Assembly: GCA_964356545.1 (NCBI GenBank)
Contig: CAYHHX010000001.1
Location: 14,866-78,865 of the forward strand
Reading direction: 5' to 3'
Length of the DNA stretch: 64,000 bases
DNA from: JACPYG01 sp964356545
Lineage (GTDB): Bacteria > Patescibacteriota > Minisyncoccia > Minisyncoccales > Staskawiczbacteraceae
Shown here: positions 41,561 to 49,373 of the stretch, piece by piece
Layout: each line of letters starts with the position of its first letter
Position numbering within the stretch: the first letter of the stretch is position 1
The notes under the pieces: model-generated
Database searches by the model: none
Told to the model about the DNA's origin: nothing
Seen by the model: the letters and a program-made list of their open reading frames with translations, nothing else
Position numbers and translations under genes: made by a program

Positions 41561-41587
41561 CTTATTACAAGGAAATGGGGAAATGGA

Positions 41588-41607
41588 AATGGGGACAGCC
41601 ATTATTT
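41588..41607 (+). repeat. RAYT end motif, copy
   Basis: AATGGGGACAGCCATTATTT, preceded by repeated GGAAATGG blocks. Confidence 0.6.
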
Positions 41608-41650
41608 GACAATAAAATAGAAACAGAAATAAAATCTATTTTGAAATTAA

Positions 41651-41906
41651 GTGGCTTACCGTCGCTTTTTTTTAAAAACTGTTGATTGTTTTATTGACAG
41701 GTGGTATTATTAGCACGATGAAGACAATAGAAAGAGGTAAGCAGATTTATACGCATAAAAATTCAAAGGTTGGAATTTCAATGTTCCGCGCTTTTTCTAG
41801 TGTTCCTGATAAATATCAGGAAAAGAGTCTTTCTCTTTCAAAAAGTATTTCTGAAAATTTTACTTAAAAATACACCAATTAGCAGGTGTATTTTTTGATT
41901 AAGTTA
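41651..41906 (+). repeat. Peptide-unit repeat, copy 4
   Basis: Nearly identical to copy 3 from the promoter (TTGATT-17-TATTAT, about 41683-41711) through peptide gene, terminator (about 41866-41896) and GATTAAGTTAATGATT. Instead of a SpeD-like stub it joins directly to a membrane-protein gene, whose ATG (41907) is in the shared end. Confidence 0.8.
41718..41867 (+). CDS. Repeated-unit peptide, 49 residues
   Basis: Same product as at 36272. The terminator behind it separates it from the membrane gene, so readthrough at this terminator could set expression of the downstream gene. Confidence 0.5.
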   Translation: MKTIERGKQIYTHKNSKVGISMFRAFSSVPDKYQEKSLSLSKSISENFT

Positions 41907-42527
41907 ATGATTGATTTTACAGATTCAAAATCGGTAATTGGGCTCATCGCAGGCATTATTGCTTTTACGGCTTATATTATCTATATAATTTCAATATTAA
42001 AAGGCAGAACCAAGCCAAATAGGTCAACTTGGTGGATTTGGTCGTTTATGGGATTGGTGGTTGGACTAAGTTATTATTTATCAGGCGCCGTTAATACTAT
42101 TTGGGTTCCAGTAGTTGAGTTTATAGGGCCATTATCTATTGCACTATTGTCTGTAAAATATGGAGAAGGGAAGTTGAGCGATAAAACAGACTTAATTTGT
42201 CTCGTTGGCGCGGTTTTGAGTGTAATTTTATGGATAATATTTAATAATCCTGTTATTGCTTTAGTAACCAATTTAGCGGCCGATTCATTTGCTATTGTTC
42301 CTACTATTAAAAAATCATATTTACGACCAGAAGGAGAAGATTTTTGGGCATGGCTTGGCACAGGCACCGCCGACAGTTTGAATTTCTTTGCTGTTGAAAG
42401 ATTTTCCTTTGCGATTCTTATTTATCCGATTTATATGCTCGTTTCAGACCTTATTATAGTTATAGTATTATTAATGAAGAAAAAAGATATTATGAAAGAT
42501 ACTAGTTTTCTTAGAAAAAAAATATGA
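41907..42527 (+). CDS. Multi-pass membrane protein, PQ-loop-like
   Basis: 206 residues from the ATG at 41907; the frame is open upstream through the repeat terminator, which is not credible coding. Six or seven hydrophobic segments. SILKGRTKPNRSTWWIWSFMGLVVGLSYYLSGA and later VTNLAADSFAIVPTIKKSYLRPEGEDFWAWLGTGTADSLNFFAV form two similar halves with a Pro/Trp-rich turn, suggestive of a PQ-loop/SemiSWEET-like transporter duplication, not certain. The stop overlaps the SET-domain gene by 4 bases. Confidence 0.65.
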   Translation: MIDFTDSKSVIGLIAGIIAFTAYIIYIISILKGRTKPNRSTWWIWSFMGLVVGLSYYLSGAVNTIWVPVVEFIGPLSIALLSVKYGEGKLSDKTDLICLVGAVLSVILWIIFNNPVIALVTNLAADSFAIVPTIKKSYLRPEGEDFWAWLGTGTADSLNFFAVERFSFAILIYPIYMLVSDLIIVIVLLMKKKDIMKDTSFLRKKI

Positions 42528-43006
42528 AAAAAGATTTATACGTTGCAAAAAGTAAAACTCACGGTAAAGGAATTTTTACCAAGAGAGATATAAAAAAAGG
42601 AGAAAATATTTGTATCATCAGGGGCCCAGAGATGTTTAAAATCAACAAAAACATGAAAGATGTTTTATCTCATCCAAATTGGGTAGGTTTTAAAATAAAT
42701 AATTGGGTAGACCCAGTTCCACCATATAAATATCTAAATCATTCATGTGACGCTAATGCTGCAATTAAAGGTCGTAAAACTCTTATAGCTATTCGTGATA
42801 TCAAAGAAGGGGATGAAGTTACTATAGATTATTCAACGATTGAGGCTGATTCTCGTTGGTATATGAAATGTGAATGTGGGAGTAAAAATTGCAGAGGTAT
42901 AATAAAATCAATCCAAGAACTTCCGGAAAAAGTTTATAAAAATTACTATCCATATATTTCTAAAGATTTTCAGCGTGCATATGAGAGAAGTAATAAAAAA
43001 AACTAA
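42524..43006 (+). CDS. SET-domain protein (putative lysine methyltransferase)
   Basis: 160 residues. KSKTHGKGIFTKRDIKKGENI opens the SET fold; YKYLNHSCDANAAI is the NHS-C motif of the SAM/lysine pocket; IKEGDEVTIDYS the second; and CECGSKNCRG a post-SET-like zinc cluster. SET proteins methylate lysines, in bacteria sometimes on ribosomal or host proteins. Coupled by a 4-base overlap to the membrane gene and followed by a tiny membrane protein and a histidine kinase. Target unknown. Confidence 0.88.
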   Translation: MKKDLYVAKSKTHGKGIFTKRDIKKGENICIIRGPEMFKINKNMKDVLSHPNWVGFKINNWVDPVPPYKYLNHSCDANAAIKGRKTLIAIRDIKEGDEVTIDYSTIEADSRWYMKCECGSKNCRGIIKSIQELPEKVYKNYYPYISKDFQRAYERSNKKN

Positions 43007-43008
43007 AA

Positions 43009-43158
43009 ATGGATAAAAAATCAAAAGTTTTAATATTTATTTTTTTAACAATAGTTATAGTGTCTATTTTTATTGCTTTTTATCGATATATAATATTAGA
43101 GGACATTACTTTTTATACTGATGAAGAATTATTCGAGCAATCATTATTAGAAGAATAA
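43009..43158 (+). CDS. Tiny membrane protein
   Basis: 49 codons from the ATG at 43009: a short lysine-rich start, one membrane helix (VLIFIFLTIVIVSIFIAFY) and an acidic tail (DEELFEQSLLEE). It starts 2 bases after the SET stop and ends 4 bases before the kinase ATG, so it sits inside the operon. Coding status rests on this tight fit. A small regulator of the kinase is a guess. Confidence 0.5.
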   Translation: MDKKSKVLIFIFLTIVIVSIFIAFYRYIILEDITFYTDEELFEQSLLEE

Positions 43159-43162
43159 TATT

Positions 43163-44905
43163 ATGAGCACAGAAGTTTTAAAATTTATAGAAATGTGCCA
43201 GTGGGATCCAGCTCGTTTTTTAATTGTATCTGATAATGTATTTGGCCATCTTGTTTATTATTCTCATTTGTTGCCACTTATTTTATCACTTTTTCTTGTA
43301 GGTTTTATTTTTTTAAAGAACAAGAAAAATATTGTGGCGAGATGGCTCATCTTAACGGTAGCTTTACTTAGTATTTGGCTTTTTTCTGATTTAATACTAT
43401 GGGCTACTGAAAATCCTACATTTACCATGTTTTTCTGGTCAATTATAAATATGATTGAACCAATGATTTATGTTGGAATGCTATTTTTTACCTATACTCT
43501 CATTGGTAGGAAAGACATTTCATTGAAAGGAAAAATAATAATTTTTATTCTACTATTGCCAACAGTTATTTTAACTCCAACTAGTTTAAATCTTACTCAT
43601 TATGATCTTTCAAATTGTGACAGAGAAGCGATCGAGGGTCCCCTTGCATTTTATGGATACACCATTGAAATTATTTTTTCGCTATGGATTTTGGGATTTG
43701 GATTAAAAAGATTTATTGAAGCAAAAATTATTGAAGAAAAGAAAAAAATTGCTTTATCTATTTTTGGTATCGTATTTTTTTTATTATCTTTTGCTATGGG
43801 AAATGTAATAGGAAGTCTTCTTGTAGATTGGACTATTGGGCAATATGGTCTTTTTGGTATTCCGGTATTCATAGCTCTTCTTGCATATTTAATTATCAGA
43901 TATAAAACTTTTAATATAAAACTTGTAAGCGCGCAGGTGCTGGTGGCGACGCTTTGGATTGCCCTTTTTGCGGTACTTTTTGTGAGAACAATTGAAAATG
44001 TAAGAGTTATTGTTTCCTTGACTTTAATTCTTTTCCTTATTGTTGGAATTTTGCTAGTTCGTAGTGTTTTGAGAGAAGTTAAACAAAAAGAGGAAATAGC
44101 AAAAATGGCTGAGGATGTTAGGGAAGCCTATGTAGTTGAAAAACAAGCCAAGGAAGAGCTGGCAAAATTAGATAAAGTTAAAAACCAATTTGTGCAACAA
44201 ACCCAGCACGACTTGCGTACTCCTTTAACCTCAATTATGGGATATGCAGATTTGTTGGTAAACGGAACTTTTGGCAAGCAAACTAAAAAAACGGTAGAAG
44301 TAATTAAAAAAATGCAAGTGGTGTCGCAAAATATGATAAAAAAGGTTAACGACTTTTTGGATATAACGCAGTTTCAGCTGGGGAAGAATCCAGTGCTGTT
44401 AAAGCCTGATGTTGAGCTAAAACCAATTTTAAAGGAAATAATAGATGAGTTGAGTTTTGTGGCAAGTCAAAAAGGAGTGTATTTAAAGATAGAACCTTTT
44501 GAATTTAGCCAGGCCTTCGGCTCTAAGTCTCAGGCTCGAAGAGGCAAGAAACAAAAAGATTTTATGATTAAAGCAGACAGAGAAAAACTGAAAACAGCGT
44601 TGTTTAATATTGTTGATAATTCAATAAAATATACTATCAAAGGGGGAGTCACTATTAAAGTTCAAGACGGCAATACGGTAAAAATTATTATCATTGATAC
44701 CGGAATTGGTATGTCGCCAGAAAGCCTGAAAACATTATTTAACAGGATGTTTGAAAGAGACGAAAAAGCCAAAGAAGTTGCCGAAGGCAAGGGCATAGGA
44801 CTATATTTATCTACTCAAATTATCAAAGCCCATAACGGTAAAATCTGGGCAGAGTCGGAAGGCGAAGGAAAAGGTTCAGTATTCTACATTGAATTACCAT
44901 TGTAA
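43163..44905 (+). CDS. Membrane sensor histidine kinase
   Basis: 580 residues. About eight membrane segments in the first 300, like the histidine kinase N-terminal 7TM type, then a coiled coil (REVKQKEEIAKMAEDVREAY), HisKA with His349 in QQTQHDLRTPLTSIMGYAD, and HATPase with NIVDNSIKYT (N box), DTGIGMS (G1) and GKGIGLYLS (G2). It senses an unknown signal and would phosphorylate a response regulator; none is adjacent, the nearest being at 61296. Inside HATPase, FSQAFGSKSQARRGKKQKD is encoded by a palindromic insert. Fragments of this gene's 3' end recur at 45030, 46739, 51700 and 52297. Confidence 0.93.
   Translation: MSTEVLKFIEMCQWDPARFLIVSDNVFGHLVYYSHLLPLILSLFLVGFIFLKNKKNIVARWLILTVALLSIWLFSDLILWATENPTFTMFFWSIINMIEPMIYVGMLFFTYTLIGRKDISLKGKIIIFILLLPTVILTPTSLNLTHYDLSNCDREAIEGPLAFYGYTIEIIFSLWILGFGLKRFIEAKIIEEKKKIALSIFGIVFFLLSFAMGNVIGSLLVDWTIGQYGLFGIPVFIALLAYLIIRYKTFNIKLVSAQVLVATLWIALFAVLFVRTIENVRVIVSLTLILFLIVGILLVRSVLREVKQKEEIAKMAEDVREAYVVEKQAKEELAKLDKVKNQFVQQTQHDLRTPLTSIMGYADLLVNGTFGKQTKKTVEVIKKMQVVSQNMIKKVNDFLDITQFQLGKNPVLLKPDVELKPILKEIIDELSFVASQKGVYLKIEPFEFSQAFGSKSQARRGKKQKDFMIKADREKLKTALFNIVDNSIKYTIKGGVTIKVQDGNTVKIIIIDTGIGMSPESLKTLFNRMFERDEKAKEVAEGKGIGLYLSTQIIKAHNGKIWAESEGEGKGSVFYIELPL
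44517..44551. repeat. Palindromic in-frame insert in the histidine kinase
   Basis: CTTCGGCTC and GCTCGAAG face each other around TAAGTCTCAG in an otherwise ordinary HATPase region, adding residues about AFGSKSQARR without breaking the frame. Related in style to the unit at 21664. Confidence 0.45.
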
Positions 44906-45029
44906 AGAACTGCCCTTTAAATTCTGCCTAAATTTTCACAAAGGGGGTCGGGGAAATTGGGTATTTCCCCGTGTAGGAAATTATTCAAAACCGAGGGTTG
45001 TGAAAGAGCGAGGAACGAGCGATAAATTT

Positions 45030-45092
45030 GTGGCGGAGTCGGAAGGCGAAGGCAAGGGCTCCACTTTTTATGTTGAGTTGCCGGTTGGTTAG
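45030..45092 (+). pseudogene. Histidine kinase 3'-end fragment 1
   Basis: Encodes VAESEGEGKGSTFYVELPVG and a stop, like the kinase end WAESEGEGKGSVFYIELPL. Positioned 125 bases after the intact gene; the part between is noncoding with a short GC-rich stretch. Confidence 0.75.
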
Positions 45093-45095
45093 GAT

Positions 45096-45569
45096 TTAGA
45101 TTATTTGTTTTTTGTTGCATATATTTAGAATCTTTTTTGTGCCATCAGAAATATTTAATTTATAAAAATTTTCATCCGATGAATTTAGCAGATAATAATT
45201 ACTGTGTTCAGACTGGTCTATTTTAATATTACCTGGTTCAGTTTCAATGAAGAAATTAAATTGTCTTGTCTTCTTGCCGGAACTAGAAGCGTAATCAAAT
45301 GAACCAAGATAAGCAATAATATCAGTTATTACAAGATTAGTTTCTTCTTTGACTTCTCTGGCCAGAGCTTGCAATAAATTTTCATCAGCATTCACGCCGC
45401 CACCGGGCAATACCACAAGCCCGCCCAAAAAATCGGATAAAGCTCTTTCTAAAAGTAAAAACTTATCATTATTTTTAATAACCGCTCTTACCACAATTTT
45501 TTGAATATTGTCTTTTTTTGCTTGTTCCAGTAATTTTTGAATTGTTTTTTTGGATATATTTGACTTCAT
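45096..45569 (-). CDS. Nudix hydrolase
   Basis: 157 residues. Nudix box GGGVNADENLLQALAREVKEETNL, with the final glycine replaced by N. IVVRAVIKNNDKFLLLERALSDFLGGLVVLPGGG and IETEPGNIKIDQSEHSNYYLL resemble ADP-ribose or general nucleotide pyrophosphatases. An N-terminal helix rich in Lys precedes the domain. On the minus strand between two plus-strand groups; its 3' end meets the kinase fragment at 45030-45092. Confidence 0.87.
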   Translation of the reverse strand: MKSNISKKTIQKLLEQAKKDNIQKIVVRAVIKNNDKFLLLERALSDFLGGLVVLPGGGVNADENLLQALAREVKEETNLVITDIIAYLGSFDYASSSGKKTRQFNFFIETEPGNIKIDQSEHSNYYLLNSSDENFYKLNISDGTKKILNICNKKQII

Positions 45570-45605
45570 AAAATTTAGTTTTCTAATTATACCATCTACA
45601 TTATT

Positions 45606-45671
45606 CTAAAACAAACACGATATAAATATAAAAAATGGCTTGATAAAGGTGTTTGACAATGATATGCTGAA
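45606..45671 (+). repeat. Promoter-bearing repeat, copy 1
   Basis: CTAAAACAAACACGATATAAATA, then TTGATA (45640-45645), 17 bases, TATGCT (45663-45668). The same 65 bases recur at 50571-50636. It can serve as the promoter of the gene at 45735. Confidence 0.7.
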
Positions 45672-45734
45672 AACAGAAGGGAGGCAAACAACCTCTCTAA
45701 AGCCACTTTGCTGGTGGCAATTCAAACAGTGTGT

Positions 45735-45995
45735 ATGAGCGAAAGGGGCGTTCACTATTATCCTTCCTATGAAATGGTTCAAGCACTTGTGGAACATGCC
45801 CATCCCGTCCTTCAAAAAGATGGACGACATGTGACTGCCAGTGTTATTGATTTCATTTCTAGAAAGTTTATAGATGCGTATGGCAAAGGAATTCAAGAGA
45901 AGGATATCTTATCGAAGTTTTGGGTACCCTTGGTTGATGAGAACGGTAAAATCATCGGGAAACTATACACCGATGGAATAACCGAAGTTGACTAG
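45735..45995 (+). CDS. Small hypothetical protein
   Basis: 86 residues from the ATG at 45735 (an in-frame TTG at 45708 would add nine). MSERGVHYYPSYEMVQALVEHAHPVLQKDGRHVTASVIDFISRKF then KFWVPLVDENGKIIGKLYTDGITEVD: a helical first half and a small beta part. No family recognised. It has a promoter from the repeat at 45606 and a terminator after it, in the style of the GC-richer single-gene units. Confidence 0.55.
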   Translation: MSERGVHYYPSYEMVQALVEHAHPVLQKDGRHVTASVIDFISRKFIDAYGKGIQEKDILSKFWVPLVDENGKIIGKLYTDGITEVD

Positions 45996-46004
45996 AAAAA
46001 TATG

Positions 46005-46033
46005 AGGCACTTTTTGCAAGGGTGCCTTTTTAT
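46005..46033 (+). terminator. Rho-independent terminator
   Basis: AGGCAC and GTGCCT pair around TTTTTGCAAGG, followed by TTTTTATTT. Confidence 0.75.
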
Positions 46034-46078
46034 TTAAAAGCATTTATAAAATTAAATTTTAGTGGTATATTTATTTAT

Positions 46079-46543
46079 ATGAATTATCCAAAACACATTG
46101 TAGCCACTGCTTCCTTGGTATGTAATAAAAATAACCAGGTTTTGCTAGTTAAAACAAAAAGGCGAGGATGGGAAATGCCAGGCGGGGTCATTGAAGAAGG
46201 CGAAGATGTTGCCTCGGCTTTAAAAAGAGAAACTTTAGAAGAAGCTGGTGTTACTATAACTATCAAAAAATTTGTTGCGTTTTATTCCAATATTAAAGAC
46301 AGTATCGTGATTTTAGATTTTATCTCAGAATGCGAAGGAGGTCTTCCAAAAAACGTAAAAGATATTATTGATGACAATGAAATAACGGACGTGGCTTGGT
46401 TTTCTAAAGAAGATGCGATGGTAAACGTAACCGACAAGATTATGTCTTATAGATTAAAATGGTTATTAGAAAACAAAAATAATGTACGTTATGCATATTA
46501 TTCCAAAGATCCTTTTAAAGTGATATCAGAGACTGTCTTCTAA
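46079..46543 (+). CDS. Nudix hydrolase
   Basis: 154 residues from the ATG at 46079; the frame is open to 46022, but that part overlaps the terminator. Nudix box GGVIEEGEDVASALKRETLEEAGV is canonical, with LVKTKRRGWEMPGG before it. The C-terminal part (DVAWFSKEDAM, DKIMSYRLKWLL) is like MutT-type ADP-sugar or NTP hydrolases. A -10-like TGGTATATT lies about 15 bases before the start. Confidence 0.87.
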   Translation: MNYPKHIVATASLVCNKNNQVLLVKTKRRGWEMPGGVIEEGEDVASALKRETLEEAGVTITIKKFVAFYSNIKDSIVILDFISECEGGLPKNVKDIIDDNEITDVAWFSKEDAMVNVTDKIMSYRLKWLLENKNNVRYAYYSKDPFKVISETVF

Positions 46544-46738
46544 TATTTTTATCTAAAGTATAGTAATTCAATTTTAATTAAAATTTACCATCTCCATCTC
46601 CATGTTCGGAACATTCATAAACCAAGTTCCCGCCAAGAGGCGAGGAGGCTCGCCCAATTCATGGGCGGCTAATATTGGACCACTAACTGGGAAATGGGGA
46701 CAGCCACTATTATTAGAAATGAAATATAAAATATACGC
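46544..46738. other. Noncoding stretch with repeat A copy 2, palindrome and RAYT motif
   Basis: Repeat A (TTCGGAACATTCATAAACCAAGTTC, 46604-46628; AATATTGGACCACT, 46671-46684) is split by a GC-rich insert with CGCC...GGCGAGG and GCCCAATTCATGGGC palindromes. A RAYT motif AAATGGGGACAGCCACTATT follows at 46692-46711. No gene seen. Confidence 0.55.
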
Positions 46739-47018
46739 CAAAAGGGGGAGTGGATATAAAATTTCAAACTAACGAGGCAAAAAATAATAATAGTGTAAAA
46801 ATTATAGTGTCCGACACTGGAATCGGCATTCCTCCAGAAAAAATTAAAACTTTGTTTGAAACAACATTTGAAAGGGGAGAAGAAGCTAAAAAATGGCCAC
46901 TGTAGGCAGTGGCGTTGGACTATATTTATCTACTCAAATTATCAAAGCCCATAACGGCAAAATCTGGGCGGAGTCGCCTGGCGAGGGCAAGGTTTCTGTT
47001 TTTTAGTTGAGCTACCAT
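46739..47018 (+). pseudogene. Histidine kinase HATPase fragment 2
   Basis: Reads KGGVDIKFQTNEAKNNN, VKIIVSDTGIGIPPEK, TLFETTFERGEEAKKW, then after a frame change GVGLYLSTQIIKAHNGKIWAESPGEGK and a stop. It covers the G1 and G2 boxes of the kinase but has a stop and a shift. The last part is almost identical in DNA to 44810-44870; the first part is more diverged, so this may be a hybrid of two kinases. Confidence 0.8.
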
Positions 47019-47070
47019 CGGAGTAAAAATTTGATTTTTTATTTTTAAAGGTATAGAATAAAATAAATTT

Positions 47071-47262
47071 ATGGTTACAAAAATAGACAGCCAAAAACAA
47101 AATAAGGATATGAAAGATGTATTTGCAGAATTAAAATCTATAAAAAATCAGCTGGCAAAGCTTTTATTTTTGATTCCTGAAGAATCTTTAAAGGGATATA
47201 AAAATACAAATCAAATTAAAAAAGATTACTTAGAGGCATTAAATAATTTTCCTCCCGAATAA
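47071..47262 (+). CDS. Short coiled-coil protein
   Basis: 63 residues: MVTKIDSQKQNKDMKDVFAELKSIKNQLAKLLFLIPEESL then a basic helix. The heptad-like pattern suggests a short coiled coil. No family recognised; such small helical proteins are common in CPR genomes. Twenty-four bases before the next gene, so probably co-transcribed. Confidence 0.5.
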   Translation: MVTKIDSQKQNKDMKDVFAELKSIKNQLAKLLFLIPEESLKGYKNTNQIKKDYLEALNNFPPE

Positions 47263-47286
47263 ATTTTATCAACAAATAACTTAAGA

Positions 47287-48333
47287 ATGATTATTTGTAA
47301 AACAGAGAACTTTTTTAATCATTTGGCGAAATTGCCGGGCGATATTAAAAAAGTTTACGGCAAGCAAGAAGCGATATTTAAAGTAAACTGGCTTGATTCT
47401 CGTTTACATTCCAAAAGAATCAAAGAATTAATTGAAAAGTTTGATAAAAAGGTTTACGTTATCAGTTCTCAAAATCGTTTTGCAATAAAAGTTGCTCGAG
47501 CTAATAGTGTTCCATGCGCTTTCTTAGATGGTCTTTCGTGGTTTTGGAAAAAAATTCCAGATGACCACCTTATTGCGGATATTATTTTTTGGATCAACTA
47601 TCCAAATATAACTAAGAAAATTCCCGTAAAATTAACTGATAAAATTTTTATAATTCACGGTATAACTGAACAAGTTGGGAAGTCTATTAAAAAGCGTAGA
47701 AAAGGTGAAACACTAATGTATATTGGTGGTTGTAATAATCCACTTACTGACCATCCAACTCATTATTTAGATTTATTAACAGAATTAATTATTTTTATAA
47801 AAAGAAAAGGGATAAATATGGAACTATCTACAGACCTTAACTCAAAAACATATTTAAAGAAATATTCCGAAGTATTTAATATAATAAAAATATACGATCA
47901 TAGTAGTTTTATAAATAAGTTATCTATTACAGGTAAATTTATCACAAATGGAGGACAAACTGCTTTTTTGGAAGCCGCACATGTAGATACGATTATTTCT
48001 TTTTTTCTACCCATAAATTTAAGTCAATTTTCTTTAATTAATAATCTCGCATCAATTAAAATGGAATTTTCAGGTTTACGATGGGAAAACTATATCAAGT
48101 TACCGAAAACTTTTTATCAATATAGTGAAAAAGATGCCATTAATTTTTTAAATAAACAATCTTTAAAGATTATCAAAACCCCAAAAATACTCGAAAAAGT
48201 TTGTAATGATTTTTACGATTTATTAGTATTATCAGTTCATAGTGGAGATCAAAAAAAATTTAGCACTATCATCGGTTCATCTGGCGCAGAAGATATATTT
48301 AAAATAATAAAAAAGAGTTGGGGTTTAAAATAG
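47287..48333 (+). CDS. GT-B-like glycosyltransferase candidate
   Basis: 348 residues with alternating strands and helices. KVYVISSQNRFAIKVARANSVPCAFLDGLSWFW in the first half and GKFITNGGQTAFLEAAHVDTIISFFLPINLSQFSLINNL in the second resemble the donor-binding side of UDP-dependent GT-B enzymes (compare the GG-x-TxxEAxxxG...P pattern). Few fixed residues, so the assignment is tentative. It precedes an MccF-like peptidase by 7 bases; the two may act on one sugar- or nucleotide-linked compound. Confidence 0.5.
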   Translation: MIICKTENFFNHLAKLPGDIKKVYGKQEAIFKVNWLDSRLHSKRIKELIEKFDKKVYVISSQNRFAIKVARANSVPCAFLDGLSWFWKKIPDDHLIADIIFWINYPNITKKIPVKLTDKIFIIHGITEQVGKSIKKRRKGETLMYIGGCNNPLTDHPTHYLDLLTELIIFIKRKGINMELSTDLNSKTYLKKYSEVFNIIKIYDHSSFINKLSITGKFITNGGQTAFLEAAHVDTIISFFLPINLSQFSLINNLASIKMEFSGLRWENYIKLPKTFYQYSEKDAINFLNKQSLKIIKTPKILEKVCNDFYDLLVLSVHSGDQKKFSTIIGSSGAEDIFKIIKKSWGLK

Positions 48334-48340
48334 AAAAACT

Positions 48341-49330
48341 ATGGAAAAAGAAACTGTTTTAAAAAGAGGGGATACGATAGCAGTTATTGCTCCCTCAGAA
48401 TCTTTAAAGAAAATATCTTCAATTAAAAAATTGGCAGAGGAACGGTTTTTGCATGAATTCGGAATTAAAATAAAATATGGGAAAAATGGAGCGAAGACTG
48501 ATTTATTGGGTTCTTCTTCTATTTTATCAAGAATTGATGATCTTCATGAAGCATTTAAAAATCCTAAAATTAAGGCAATTATATGCGCCACCGGGGGATA
48601 TAATGCCAATGATCTTTTGCCCCATATTGATTGGGAGGTTATTCGGCAAAATCCCAAACCATTTATCGGGTCATCGGATATTACCGTATTATTGAATGCT
48701 ATTTATGCAAAGACCTCGATAACAACATATTTTAGTCCAAATTTTTATAAATTTGGCATGAAGCTTGGATTTGACTACACGATTGAGTATTTTAAAAAGT
48801 GTATGATGTCTTCTGAATCTTATATTATTGAAAAAACTAAATCTTGGAGTAATGATAAGTGGTATAAAAATCAAGACAAGCGAGTGTTTAATAACAATAC
48901 CGGATATATCGTATGCCAGGAGGGTGAGGCTAAAGGAACTATTATTGGTGGCAATCTTTCTTCGTTAAATTTATTACAGGGCACCGAATGTATGCCAAGT
49001 TTTGATGGGGTAGTTTTATTTTTAGAAGACGATGACTTGGCTGGAGAATTTACTTTTGGCGAATTTAATCGGAATTTACAATCACTGTTACAGCTACCAT
49101 CGGCAAAAAATATTATGGGAATTGTATTGGGAAGATTTCCTGTGGAATCAATGATGACCGAGGAAAAAATACGATGGTTGTTTGATTCAAAACCGGTATT
49201 AAGACATATTCCCATTGTTGCTAATGTTGATTTTGGTCACACTGATCCATCATGTATATTTCCTATTGGTGGAAAGGCAAAGATTAAAATTTATCAAAAA
49301 AATACAACGATTGAAATTAGTCGTCATTAA
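48341..49330 (+). CDS. LD-carboxypeptidase family S66 protein, MccF-like
   Basis: 329 residues. Start region GDTIAVIAPSESL is typical for S66. The catalytic triad is visible: Ser112 in FIGSSDIT, Glu228 in LFLEDDD and His299 in FGHTDPS. The loop with TKSWSNDKW matches the MccF branch, which inactivates microcin C-type aminoacyl-nucleotides, rather than peptidoglycan LD-carboxypeptidases. Cytoplasmic, no signal peptide. In an operon with a GT-like gene. A role in detoxifying an aminoacyl-nucleotide is inference but fits the aminoacyl-tRNA-synthetase-like genes upstream. Confidence 0.85.
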   Translation: MEKETVLKRGDTIAVIAPSESLKKISSIKKLAEERFLHEFGIKIKYGKNGAKTDLLGSSSILSRIDDLHEAFKNPKIKAIICATGGYNANDLLPHIDWEVIRQNPKPFIGSSDITVLLNAIYAKTSITTYFSPNFYKFGMKLGFDYTIEYFKKCMMSSESYIIEKTKSWSNDKWYKNQDKRVFNNNTGYIVCQEGEAKGTIIGGNLSSLNLLQGTECMPSFDGVVLFLEDDDLAGEFTFGEFNRNLQSLLQLPSAKNIMGIVLGRFPVESMMTEEKIRWLFDSKPVLRHIPIVANVDFGHTDPSCIFPIGGKAKIKIYQKNTTIEISRH

Positions 49331-49337
49331 TAAAAAA

Positions 49338-49360
49338 ATGCACGTTGCTTGAACGTGCAT
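49338..49360 (-). terminator. Rho-independent terminator of the minus-strand gene
   Basis: ATGCACGTT and AACGTGCAT pair around GCTTG; on the minus strand a run of seven T follows. Confidence 0.85.
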
Positions 49361-49373
49361 CTGTATCATGGTT

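Noticed and set aside
41886..41906. Upstream start of the membrane protein
   Set aside because: It would begin inside the terminator hairpin of the peptide unit.
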